This document shows, one piece after another, positions 7,862-16,082 of a stretch of DNA of 16,121 nucleotides. Position numbers and translations under genes: made by a program. Where the stretch lies: the NCBI GenBank assembly GCA_002104895.1, contig MCFG01000677.1, forward strand, positions 1 to 16,121. The letters are read 5' to 3'. The DNA is from Anaeromyces robustus. Lineage: Eukaryota > Neocallimastigomycota > Neocallimastigomycetes > Neocallimastigales > Neocallimastigaceae. Under the pieces are notes generated by a model. The model saw only the letters and a list, made by a program, of their open reading frames with translations, made no database searches and was not told the origin of the DNA. The stretch's first letter is position 1; every line of letters begins with the position of its first letter.

Positions 7862-9189
7862 GCGAATATTAGTGGATTTAAAATTGAAATTCACTAATAG
7901 ATCAATTACATTTAAATTTCGTTATTGACTAAATCACTTAAAATTCGATTTTCAATAAAATAAACAAATATTAAAAAGTAATTAAATTGATATTGTAAAG
8001 GGTTTGGACAAATTAAATAAATATTTATCAACTTAATTTAACCCTTAAGATATTAATAAAAATAATCAGAAGAAAAATAACGATAACTTGGCAAATATTG
8101 AAGATTTCCTCCGCTTCGCTTTGATTTTATGCTCATTGGGAAGCTCTGCTCAAGAGCTACAACATATCTGAATTTCAGCCCATTTGGACCACTGGTTGGC
8201 GAGATATTGGACTTTAAAGGTTTACACAATATAAAAATATAATTAAATATTTACAAGGATCCATAAATAAATAATTATAATATTTTATATAGATAAAATC
8301 TTTTTATTTCAATAATTATATTATAATTTATAATAATAATAATCATTCAGATATACAGAAAACGCCTTCAAATAATTTATGAAATATTAATTAGAATAAT
8401 AATAATAATTTATATAATATATTATAATAATTGTTAATTATTTTATAAAAAATTAGAATAGTTGATTATTATATTAATTTACAGAAATTCTTAGAATTCT
8501 AAAAATCTCAAAAAGATTTAAAATTTACTTAAGATCTTAAATAATTAAAAATATCCCATTTTATCTATAATAATTAATTATACAGAAAGATCATAAAAAT
8601 CCAAAGATAAAAATAATTAATATATAGATAAATAATTAAATAGTATACTAAACAATTAAATAATTAAATAGTTAACTAGTTAAATAATTAGAATAGTTAT
8701 AAATCTAAATCTTAGATTATAAATTCTTATCATTAAATTTATTAATAGTTTATATAGTTTTATATTAGTTTTATATAGTTAGATTTTTATCAATATTATT
8801 TTATTCATATATTTTATTTAAAATTATACATGTATAAATATATTATCAATAGATTATAATAATTAAATGTATTAATAATTATTAGATTTAGAAAAAGTAT
8901 AAATAAGGATTGAAATTACAATTCCTTTTAATCTTTGTAAAATTATTAAATAACTTAGAATTAATGACTTAATAATTATTATTTAAACTTTTCTTAATTA
9001 ATTATTAATAAAAAATATTATTATAAAACTTAATTATTTTAAAAAGTGTTCTTTTAATTAATTATTTTGTTGTGTTATAAAAATTTGCCTATCAATTATA
9101 TATTTGTTTAATTAGTTATTTTGTTATTAATTAAACATCTTGACCTGACCATTATTAAACCAAAACTACCCTCATTTAACACCCTCCTT
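7862..9189 (-). other. 1.3-kb noncoding 3' region of the retrotransposon
   Basis: There is no open frame on either strand between the pol stop and the polypurine tract. Most of it is AT-rich. A more balanced island (about 8085-8220) contains CTCCGCTTCGCTTTG and TTGGACCACTGGTTGGCGAG. AAGAAGGAGGG lies at 9179-9189 (minus strand), right after pol, and resembles a second polypurine tract, but no LTR begins there. The length is unusual for this group and may reflect an old insertion or a noncoding accessory region. Confidence 0.5.
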
Positions 9190-10388
9190 CTAATGTCGGA
9201 TTCCAGACGACATTGGGTTTGGCTTGTTCGGGAATCTCTTATGAAGTTCCTTTAATAATCTAGGGGCATGTATATCTTCAACATTTTCCCATGAACGATC
9301 TTCAACAGGATAACCTTTCCAATCGATTAAGTATTGAAGTTTTCCATCAACTATTCTTGAATCTAAGATTTTATTAACTTCATATTCTAATTCGTCATTG
9401 ACTAGGACTGGAGGAGGTTTAGAGATATTTCGATTTAAGAAAGAATTTTCGACGTAAGGCTCGAGGTATGACACATGGAAGATTGGATGCCTTCGATCTT
9501 TCTTAGGAAGTTTTAATTTGTAATTCTGGTTTTCTAATACTTCGATAACTTCGAATGGTCCTGACTTTCTAGGGTCGAGTTTCTTTAAGCTTACATTTCC
9601 TTTGGGATATACTAACCATACTTTATCACCAATGTTGAACTTCGGAGGTTCTTGTCTTTTATTGTCTGCATATCTCTTGAATCTTGCTTGGGCTTCCTTC
9701 ATATTTTCTTGAAGATTATCTAACGTGACTTTAATATTGGAAACTGTTTTTTCTGCTTCAGGTACAAGTGATGTGACCGGGTTGTCGATAAGGAATTCGG
9801 GCTCATATTTTAGATTAGCTTGGAAAGGTGACATTTTAATTGATTCTTGAACAGCATTATTATAAGCGAATTCTGCTAAAGCTATATAAGAACTCCAATC
9901 GGAATGATTACTGTTCGTGAAACATCGAAGGTATTGTTCAATAATACTATTAAGTCTTTCCGTTTGTCCATCGGTTTGTTGATGGTGTGCAGTGGATAAT
10001 TTTGATTCACAATGTAGAAGTTTGCAAAACTGTTGGAAGAATTTTGAATTGAACTGTTTACCGCGATCTGAAATAATCTCTTTGGGGATACCATGTAACT
10101 TAAAGACATTATCAAATATTATTTTGGAAGTTTCTTCAGCAGAAGGAAGTTTCTTAAGAGGAATGAAATGGCCCATTTTTGATAATCTATCAACAACAGT
10201 TAAAATGGTTGTAAAGTTATTCGAGTTCGGTAGATCTGTAATAAAATCAAGTGATATTGAGGACCACTGTTTTTCAGGAATCGCTAGAGGTTGAAGTAGT
10301 CCATATGGTTTATGATTATTATTTTTGTTTCGTTGACAAATATCACAAGAGTTTACAAATCGGTGTACATCCCCCGAAGAGACTTCCA
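9190..10388 (-). CDS. Pol, C-terminal part: integrase with chromodomain
   Basis: This part encodes the integrase, which joins the cDNA to host DNA. It begins with the second half of the zinc module (C-D-I-C in VNSCDICQRNK); the His pair lies in the preceding frame. The catalytic triad is visible: Asp in SLDFITDLP, Asp in ISDRGKQF, and Glu in TDGQTERLN, 35 residues after the second Asp. A GPF motif (RKSGPFEVIEV) follows. The C-terminus is a chromodomain with EYEVNKILDSR, YLIDWKGYP and SWE, which in chromoviruses steers insertion to modified histones. It is in the -1 frame relative to RT-RNase H; the break is at a run of five G (10371-10375). The apparent ATG at 10389 is inside the shadow frame and is not a real start. 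The domain itself looks intact. Confidence 0.9.
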
Positions 10389-11744
10389 CCAGAAGTTTCT
10401 ACTAATGAGTTCAAAAGTTTTAGATATACCGAAATGACCTGCGAGAGGCGAGTTGTGGTGAGATTCAAGAATTTCAATACGAAGGGTCTCAGGAATGTAT
10501 ATTCTATTATTGTAGAACAAGATGTTATCGTGGAAAGAGAAAGGAGAGTTAGGAAGCTTAAGTCTTCTATCATTACTAGTGGATTTAAAATATGCATCGT
10601 CGGGTAAAGCGGAACGAATTTTCTCAAGAAGGGAGGTATCAGCAATAGAGATAGAAGAGTGAGTGAATACAAAATTCGAAGAGTTTAAAATTGTACCGGA
10701 GTTCACTATTTTATTTTCGTAATCAGGTCGACGAGAAAGACAGTCAGCTCTATTCTTTGAACCAGGTTTATACTTAATAATGAAGTCGAAACGAGAAAAG
10801 AAAATGCTCCAACGAATATGGCGTTGTGAGAGGTGTTCTGGTTTGCGTTCGAATAATAGATTACGATGATCGGAAAAGACAGTAATCTGGTGTTTAGCAC
10901 CTTCAAGGTGATGTCTCCACGTCTGGAACGCTTCCTTAATGGCCAGCAGTTCTTTATCATATATTGGATAATTACATTCAGCACTGGTAAGGGCTCTGGA
11001 ATGGAAGGAAACAGGATGAAGCGTTCCATCAAATTCTTGGAGCAAGACACTACCAATAGCGAACTTGCTAGAGTCAGCCTCAACAATGAAAGGTTTGTTA
11101 GGATCAGCGTGACGAAGGAGGCCAGCAGATTTAAATGAATTCTTAAGGTTCTCAAAAGCAGATAAAGCAGCATCATTCATATTGAAAGGAACATTTTTCT
11201 TCAAAAGACGAGTAAGAGGGGAAGCAATTTTGGAGAAGTCTTTGATAAAACGTCTGTAATAATTGCAAAGGCCCATAAATTGTTGAATGTGTTTAGTGTT
11301 TTCAGGTACAGGCCAATTTAGAATAGTGTCAACTTTATTCTTTTCCATAGAGATACCAGTACCGGAGAGATGGTGGCCAACAAAGTCAATTTCGGTAACA
11401 TCGAATTCACATTTCTCAAGTTTCACATAAAGATGATGTTCACGAAGACGTTCTAAAATTAAACGGACGTGGTTATGGTGTTCTTCGAGAGAATTAGAGA
11501 ATATTAAGATGTCATCGATATAAGCGAAGGCGAATACATCAAGATAATCGCTAAGAACATCATTAATAAAGTGTTGGAAAGTGGCCGGGGCGTTCCTCAA
11601 ACCAAAAGGCATAACGAGGTATTCAAAATGACCGAATCTAGTATTAAAAGCTGTTTTAAATTCATCGCCTTCCCTGATGCGAACAAGATTATATGCGGAC
11701 CGCAGATCGAGTTTGGTAAAGTACTTGGCACCTCTAACTTTTTC
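10353..11744 (-). CDS. Pol, middle part: RT core, RNase H and integrase zinc-site start
   Basis: The part opens just after an in-frame TAA and is continuous with it. YFTKLDLRSAYN (RT block with the first catalytic Asp) comes first, then MPFGLRNAPATF and AYIDDILIFS with the catalytic YIDD about 75 residues in. LYVKLEKCEF and FMGLCNYYRRFI complete the RT/thumb. RNase H shows Asp in VEADSS, Glu in YDKELLAI and Asp in VFSDHRNL. The end, SHHNSPLAGHFG, is the His pair of the integrase HHCC zinc site. The frame then stops at 10353 shortly after WWKSLRGM, where the -1 shift must occur. The MPFGL methionine at 11610-11612 is internal RT sequence, not a start. Cleavage from a Gag-Pol precursor by the element's protease is expected. 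Confidence 0.9.
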   Translation of the reverse strand, partial: EKVRGAKYFTKLDLRSAYNLVRIREGDEFKTAFNTRFGHFEYLVMPFGLRNAPATFQHFINDVLSDYLDVFAFAYIDDILIFSNSLEEHHNHVRLILERLREHHLYVKLEKCEFDVTEIDFVGHHLSGTGISMEKNKVDTILNWPVPENTKHIQQFMGLCNYYRRFIKDFSKIASPLTRLLKKNVPFNMNDAALSAFENLKNSFKSAGLLRHADPNKPFIVEADSSKFAIGSVLLQEFDGTLHPVSFHSRALTSAECNYPIYDKELLAIKEAFQTWRHHLEGAKHQITVFSDHRNLLFERKPEHLSQRHIRWSIFFSRFDFIIKYKPGSKNRADCLSRRPDYENKIVNSGTILNSSNFVFTHSSISIADTSLLEKIRSALPDDAYFKSTSNDRRLKLPNSPFSFHDNILFYNNRIYIPETLRIEILESHHNSPLAGHFGISKTFELISRNFWWKSLRGMYTDL

Positions 11745-12907
11745 TTAAAGGTCGTTGATGAGAGGGAGAGGGTAGGAATTCCGAATAGTGATATCGTTAA
11801 GCTTTCTGTAATCAATACATAATCGAAGTGTGCCATCTTTTTTTCGAACAAAGAGAATAGGAGCACCGGCAGGGGAAATTGATTTACGAATGAAATTCTT
11901 TTCTAGGTTTTCTTTAATGTAGTCACGGAGTGCTTGAGTTTCCTCAACTGTTAAAGGATATATAGGACCATAAGGTAGAGAAGAGTCGGGTTTTAAGTCG
12001 ATTCTACAATCGTAAGGCCGATGAGGAGGAAGTTCATTAGCACCATTTTCGGAGAATACATCAAGTAGATCCAAATAAACATCAGGAAGGGATTGATTTG
12101 CTTTAGGTTCATTGACAGAAGGACAAGATACATAAATAGCGAATTTCATGGTGAAGTTTCTAGGAGGAACATTACGGGGTGGGGAATTAGTCGATGTATC
12201 ATCATTATTTTCATGAGTTTCATTAAAATTTTGAGGATTAATATTTGAAGAAATAGACGAAGATGATTGATCAATGTGAGATGATGTAGATACTGTAGCA
12301 TTACTTGGGATTTCAATATTAGACGAAACACAGGAATTAGAACACGAATTACTATACTTTTTATTTTCATTTTTATTATTAACTTTATTATCTTTATTAA
12401 AATCATGTTGTACTACATTTATTACATCCTTTTGTTTAAAATACAAAGTTTCACAGTCGAAATCAATGACAGCTCCGTTTGATTTGAGCCAAGGAGTACC
12501 AATAATAGGGGGAAGAGAGTCGTCATCTGTTACTATAAATTGTATAGAGAACGAGTCATCCTTGTAAAGAATCTGGAGAGGTTTAGTAATACCTATGATA
12601 TTGGAAGTTTTTCCACCACAATCAACTGTTCCAGAAACTTCAGAACTAGACAGAGGGATAGAATATTTATTAACAAAGGAATTAGAAATAGTATTTTCTG
12701 TAGCCCCTGAATCGACCAAAATGGATGTGGAAACTAAGTCATCATTATCAAAAGAAAGAGTGAAAGGAAAAACTAGGTAGTTACTATTTGGGTAGAAGGG
12801 ATTGTTTACAAAGGATTTAGGACTATTATTGGTAGAAGTCTTAGCTTCAAAAGGGTGTATACTAGAGTGAGATTTAGGCTCAGAATCTACTCTAGAAGTT
12901 AGTTTTT
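11745..12907 (-). CDS. Pol, N-terminal part: aspartic protease and RT fingers
   Basis: The frame is open from the slippery site at 12902-12908, so translation is expected by -1 frameshifting from gag rather than from its own start; no ATG precedes the protease. After about 60 linker residues comes the retropepsin-like site LVDSGATEN (Asp at 12711-12713) and the matching [16 protein letters not shown] segment. A Ser/Asn-rich low-complexity linker follows. The RT fingers include [35 protein letters not shown] and [10 protein letters not shown]. It ends INDL at a TAA (11745-11747), after which the same frame carries on with normal RT sequence. This TAA is either a nonsense mutation or a read-through stop; a mutation is more likely. 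Confidence 0.9.
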
Positions 12908-12908
12908 T
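12862..12908 (-). promoter_or_regulatory. -1 programmed ribosomal frameshift signal, gag to pol
   Basis: The minus strand reads A AAA AAC (12908-12902), in the gag frame as AAA-AAC, directly before the gag TAA (12901-12899). After a 6-nt spacer a stem-loop forms: CTAGAGT+AGAT (12895-12885) pairs with ATCT+ACTCTAG (12873-12862), interrupted by a single bulged C, with an 11-nt loop. Slipping back one base puts ribosomes exactly into the open protease frame. All three parts of a classic -1 signal are present. Confidence 0.85.
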
Positions 12909-13714
12909 GGAACTTTTAGGCAGGTAGCAACCATATGGCCTTCAGCACCACAATACATGCAAAGTCCTTTAGCACGTCTTTGTTGTTTTTCTTCTGGAGT
13001 TAAAGGTCCACGTTTTTTGCGTTCGTTCGAGGTCTTACGGGAAAAAGGATTGGTATCTTCTTCTCTCATCTTTCGCACAAATGGATTATATAAGGAAGCA
13101 CCCTGATAACCTTTGGAAACTTGATACTTTTTAAGTAAGTTTGAATCAATTATCATAGCCCTATGGAAAGCAGAAAGAAGAGTAGGAATACTATCTCCAC
13201 GCATTAGTAATTCGCATTTGACTTCTTCGTGAAGCCCATCTATAAACTTAGCTACTAATGCAGATTGATTCCATCCAAGGTGTACAGCGGCTTGTTCAAA
13301 GTCCTTAATATATTGGCTGACTTCACCGATACGTTCTTGCTTGAGGGCCATAATGATTTGAGTACTATTGAAAACGATGTCTATATTTCCAAACACTCTC
13401 CTCATTAACGAAACAAAGGCATCGTAGTTGTTTAGAACAGGATTACCAGCTTGGATCAGGTGTGCTACAAAGAGTTTAGCATCACCTTCCATGAAGGAGA
13501 ACATATAGGCAACCTTGTACGAGTCGTTTCGGAATAACAAGCTTTTCATGCGAAAATTGATTTCGCAATGCTGGATAAAACCTTCGAGGTCTAAACTGTT
13601 TCCAGAAAACTTGGGCGGCTTTCCAAGGGGGAACATGAAATCTAACATGGCAGCATCGGCGGCAGATTGCTGAGAGGAGGCGGCGGCGGCAGCGTGAAAA
13701 GGGTTGTATGACAT
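12899..13714 (-). CDS. gag: Gag: capsid and CCHC nucleocapsid
   Basis: This 271-residue Gag forms the virus-like particle and packages the element RNA. It starts MSYNPF followed by an Ala-rich segment. The middle has the alpha-helical retrotransposon-gag capsid region ([52 protein letters not shown]). A basic linker ([22 protein letters not shown]) leads to one zinc knuckle [14 protein letters not shown] (C252, C255, H260, C265, the C-x2-C-x4-H-x4-C pattern). The ATG at 13712-13714 is the first in the leader that opens this frame and precedes the whole capsid. The stop overlaps the frameshift site, so most ribosomes make Gag and a minority Gag-Pol. No break is seen. Confidence 0.93.
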   Translation of the reverse strand: MSYNPFHAAAAASSQQSAADAAMLDFMFPLGKPPKFSGNSLDLEGFIQHCEINFRMKSLLFRNDSYKVAYMFSFMEGDAKLFVAHLIQAGNPVLNNYDAFVSLMRRVFGNIDIVFNSTQIIMALKQERIGEVSQYIKDFEQAAVHLGWNQSALVAKFIDGLHEEVKCELLMRGDSIPTLLSAFHRAMIIDSNLLKKYQVSKGYQGASLYNPFVRKMREEDTNPFSRKTSNERKKRGPLTPEEKQQRRAKGLCMYCGAEGHMVATCLKVPKN

Positions 13715-13799
13715 ATTAAAAATGTTTTATTAGAAAATAGTTTTATTAATCAGAAAAAATTAAAAAAAAATTGTGTTAAGGTAAATCTATTTTTCAATG

Positions 13800-13810
13800 A
13801 GAATTAGTAT
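13800..13810 (-). promoter_or_regulatory. Primer binding site of self-priming type
   Basis: The first 11 nt after the 5' LTR, ATACTAATTCT on the minus strand, are the exact reverse complement of AGAATTAGTAT inside the LTR (13924-13934, minus), 42 nt downstream of a TATA box. In Tf1 and related chromoviruses the 5' end of the mRNA folds back onto such a site to prime reverse transcription. No tRNA 3' end complement beginning TGG is seen. Confidence 0.75.
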
Positions 13811-14067
13811 TGTAACAACGCTAACGACTTAGGTTAACACAATACTAATTATACTTTTTATGTTATAAGATTAATGAGTTTTAATAACAATTTTATTTAT
13901 TATTAATATTTATTTTAATCTTAATACTAATTCTAGAGATTAATTTTACATGAAATTACAAGAATATATATTTATAAGTTAGAAATATACATAAACAATA
14001 CTTTATGAGTGAAATTCACTCATAACGATTGGTTGATTTCATGGTTTGTGAAGAAAAAGAGTGGAAG

Positions 14068-14118
14068 AGTTATGGATCAAAATATAACTAATAAATAGTT
14101 ATATTTTGATCCATAACT
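14068..14118. repeat. Perfect 23-bp hairpin in U3
   Basis: 14068-14090 and 14096-14118 are perfect reverse complements around the loop ATAAA. The 3' LTR copy (6244-6294) has a single change, in one arm. It lies right after the tRNA-like block in the direction of transcription. Confidence 0.9.
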
Positions 14119-14119
14119 G

Positions 14120-14192
14120 AGGGTGATACCCGGAGTCGAACTCATGACAAGTAGGTCAGAGTCCAACAACCTGACGACTACATCAGTCGTGG
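14120..14192 (-). promoter_or_regulatory. tRNA-like Pol III module in the 5' LTR
   Basis: On the minus strand an A-box-like TGATGTAGTCG (14175-14185; one mismatch to the consensus) and a B box GAGTTCGACTCCG (14131-14143) lie at tRNA spacing. Between them GGACTCTGA resembles the anticodon arm of tRNA-Gln(CTG). The T and acceptor stems pair poorly. This block is not similar to the family A module apart from the boxes. Confidence 0.65.
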
Positions 14193-14255
14193 AACCCCCG
14201 GTAGGAATAACTCTTTCAATGTATTTAACTAATAGTAATACATTGTTACAGTTAT

Positions 14256-14335
14256 GAACCGTAACATAAATTTGGTGGAGATATCGGGGATTATAACAAA
14301 GAAAACACACAGGATAGATTAAATTAAATAGTAAA
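14256..14335. other. Unique flank between retrotransposon and MULE 2
   Basis: This short sequence is less AT-biased (…TTTGGTGGAGATATCGGGG…) and begins after the duplication GTTAT. Before the insertion it would have joined 5981. No gene is recognised. Confidence 0.5.
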
Positions 14336-14835
14336 TGTAAAGGGTTTATTTAAAATAGATTACAACAAAAAAAAAACACAAACACTAAAATTAAGAAATA
14401 CACATTTAATTTTTATTAAAACTTTTATTTTAATAAAACGAAATTTTATAAGAATTAAAATTAACAATTACATTTTTCTATAATTACATGAAATTTTCTT
14501 GACTATTTATATTTTTTACTAATCATATTATAATATATATTTCCTATTTATTTATAATATATTTCTATATAAAATTATCCTAATGAATTTTATTTATTAA
14601 TAAAATATAAACTATAACTAAATTTAGTAAACTAAAATTACTAATTTAAACTAAATACTATTTTATTTAAATTTATTTTCTTTATTATTTATTTATTATT
14701 TTAATATTAATACTATATTTAATTTAAAAACAATGGAAAATTTCATAAATTAAACTAAAAAAATTAATATTTCACAAAATAAATTAATAATTTATTTTGT
14801 TTTGAACTTTATTCAATTGATTTAAATTATTGTAG
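14336..14835 (+). repeat. Left terminal inverted repeat of MULE 2
   Basis: It is similar to the reverse complement of 15303-15838. Conservation is highest at the tip and at the inner end (TTTCACAAAATAAATTAAT…); the middle carries many substitutions and small indels. Confidence 0.75.
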
Positions 14836-14867
14836 TGCTTACTAATTTCTGAAATTCTAATATTCGT

Positions 14868-15050
14868 TACATAAATCATCGATTTTATCAATTTTTGTTT
14901 TTTTTTTTTTCCAACCTCCAATTTTCTTTTGATAATTATTATAAGATAATAATTTTTTTCTTTTAAATGATAAATCAATTCATAAAAAGAAGATTTTCTG
15001 TAAATTAATTATTTTAAAGTAATTGTTAAAACCTTCTAAAGCATTATTTA
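14868..15050 (-). pseudogene. MULE transposase scrap in MULE 2
   Basis: Minus-strand translation gives NNALEGFNNYF, then one stop, then KRKKLLSYNNYQKKIGGWKK. It lines up with NNASESFNNYL and KKEESLSYNNYERRINGIWRKK of the transposase at 3627-4391, so it is the same family with the catalytic Glu region kept. Only about 60 codons survive, and the N- and C-terminal parts are gone. The frame is broken by a TGA between the two conserved blocks. Confidence 0.75.
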
Positions 15051-15183
15051 TTAAAATAAATTGAAATAAAATATGAAATAGGCTTCATAATAAATCTAAC
15101 CTTATTATTAATTTATTTTATACGTAACATTATATTACATTATATTATATTTATAAATTATGTAGTAATCCAACACTCCCCAT

Positions 15184-15270
15184 AGAATTTTGATAATTCT
15201 GTAAAGATATTATACGCCACATTATAATATCTTTAATTTTAAATTCAGCCACTTTTCAAGTAACTGAATT
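15184..15270. repeat. Three consecutive hairpins in the MULE 2 core
   Basis: These are AGAATT/AATTCT (15184-15200), a perfect 11-bp stem AAGATATTATA/TATAATATCTT (15204-15214, 15223-15233, loop CGCCACAT) and AATTCAG/CTGAATT (15242-15248, 15264-15270). The arrangement resembles the hairpin chain at 6708-7000. Confidence 0.6.
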
Positions 15271-15302
15271 ACAAAAAATATTTCTGTAAAATTATTGTGA
15301 AA

Positions 15303-15838
15303 CAATAATTTAAATCAATTAAATAAAGTTCAAAACAAAATAAATTATTAATTTATTTTGTGAAATATTAATTTTTTCACTTTTAATTTATAAAATTTTT
15401 CATTGTTTTTAAATTTAAAATATATAATAAAATATATTATTAATATTAGAATAATAAATAAATAATAAATGAACTCAATTGAAATTATTTAGTCTTAGTT
15501 TAAATAGTTAATTTAAAATTTCCATTTTTAGAAATAATAAATAAATTTATTAAATAATAAAGTTTAGTTAGTTAGATAGTCCGTAAATAAATAGAAATTA
15601 AATATAAATAAATTAGTATAATATATAATAAATATAATTATAAAAAAAATATAAAAATACTTCAAAATTTCTTAAATTTTGAAAGGTGTAATTGTTATTA
15701 TTTTAAATTTTTTAATTTTCAGAAAATTAATAAAACATATATTTTAACAAAATATATTTTTATTAGAATATTTTTTTTAATTTTCGTGTTAGTGTTTTTA
15801 AATTGTTGTTGTAATCTATTTTTTAACAATCCTTTACA
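15303..15838 (-). repeat. Right terminal inverted repeat of MULE 2
   Basis: This is the inverted copy of 14336-14835 and also of 4379-4835. The copy at 4379 is closer to this arm, sharing ACGGACTATCTAACTAACTA, which the left arm lacks. Confidence 0.75.
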
Positions 15839-15885
15839 ATAACAATTACCTTTGATTTTAAAAAAAAAAAAATACGTTACAACAA

Positions 15886-15975
15886 CCAGTCCAGAAGCTA
15901 CTAGTTATAAAGCTACCAGTTAGAAAACTACCAGTTAGAAAGCTACCAGTCCAGAAGCTGCCAGTTAGAATATAA
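15886..15975. repeat. 15-bp minisatellite, six units
   Basis: Six consecutive units of exactly 15 bp follow the pattern CCAGTTAGAAAGCTA with substitutions. Units 1 and 5 share the variant CCAGTCCAGAAGCT. The unit is a multiple of three, but no open frame of note runs through it. Confidence 0.88.
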
Positions 15976-16026
15976 CTTGTTCAAGAAACTGCCTTGCTAC
16001 TAGTAAAAGTACGTGGTTTGGAAGAC

Positions 16027-16029
<3 letters not shown>

Positions 16030-16078
<49 letters not shown>
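16030..16078 (+). repeat. Poly(A) tract of 49 bases
   Basis: An uninterrupted A run after GGAAGACTGT, followed by T6 and TTTATT repeats. It may be the tail of a retroposed RNA whose body includes the minisatellite, or a simple repeat prone to assembly error. Confidence 0.7.

Positions 16079-16082
<4 letters not shown>

Larger units (their letters stand above)
5987..14250 (-). mobile_element. Complete Ty3/gypsy chromovirus retrotransposon with nested insertion
   Basis: The element lies between two 440-bp LTRs (13811-14250 and 5987-6385 plus 7809-7849) and is flanked by a perfect 5-bp duplication GTTAT (5982-5986 and 14251-14255). Order on the minus strand: LTR, self-primer PBS, gag, -1 frameshift signal, protease, RT, RNase H, integrase with chromodomain, noncoding 3' part, polypurine tract, LTR. 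The PR-RT-RH-IN order and the chromodomain place it in the Ty3/gypsy chromoviruses, and the self-priming signature points to the Tf1/sushi type. The span is 8,264 bp, or 6,841 bp without the insertion at 6386-7804. The LTRs differ at 3 of 440 sites. Pol has two breaks, so this copy is probably not autonomous. Confidence 0.93.
13811..14250 (-). repeat. 5' LTR (family B), 440 bp, intact
   Basis: The LTR begins TGTAACAATG at 14250 and ends GTTGTTACA at 13811, on the minus strand, with inverted TGTAACAA/TTGTTACA ends. A TATA box (TATAAATATATA, 13965-13976 minus) precedes the probable transcript start at 13934, which makes U3 about 316 bp and R plus U5 about 124 bp. U3 carries a tRNA-like block, a perfect 23-bp hairpin and a small 8-bp hairpin (14005-14023). 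Confidence 0.93.
14336..15838 (-). mobile_element. MULE 2: element with about 500-bp terminal inverted repeats
   Basis: The outer repeats 14336-14835 and 15303-15838 are inverted copies. Terminal bases are TGTAAAGG followed by a T-rich stretch and TAGATTACAACAA. The inner 67 bases (14764-14830 against 15308-15374) are almost identical, with one mismatch. The 470-bp core holds a MULE transposase scrap and a series of hairpins. Long terminal repeats are typical of Mutator-like elements. The element cannot encode its own transposase. No clear 8-10 bp duplication was found. Confidence 0.75.

Noticed and set aside
7862-9189. An env-like or accessory gene after pol
   Set aside because: No open frame on either strand, and no signal peptide or membrane segment.
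9882-11866. Several short frames on both strands across pol (for example 10251-10607, 10706-11176, 10866-11138)
   Set aside because: They are shadows of the pol frames, with no family motifs.
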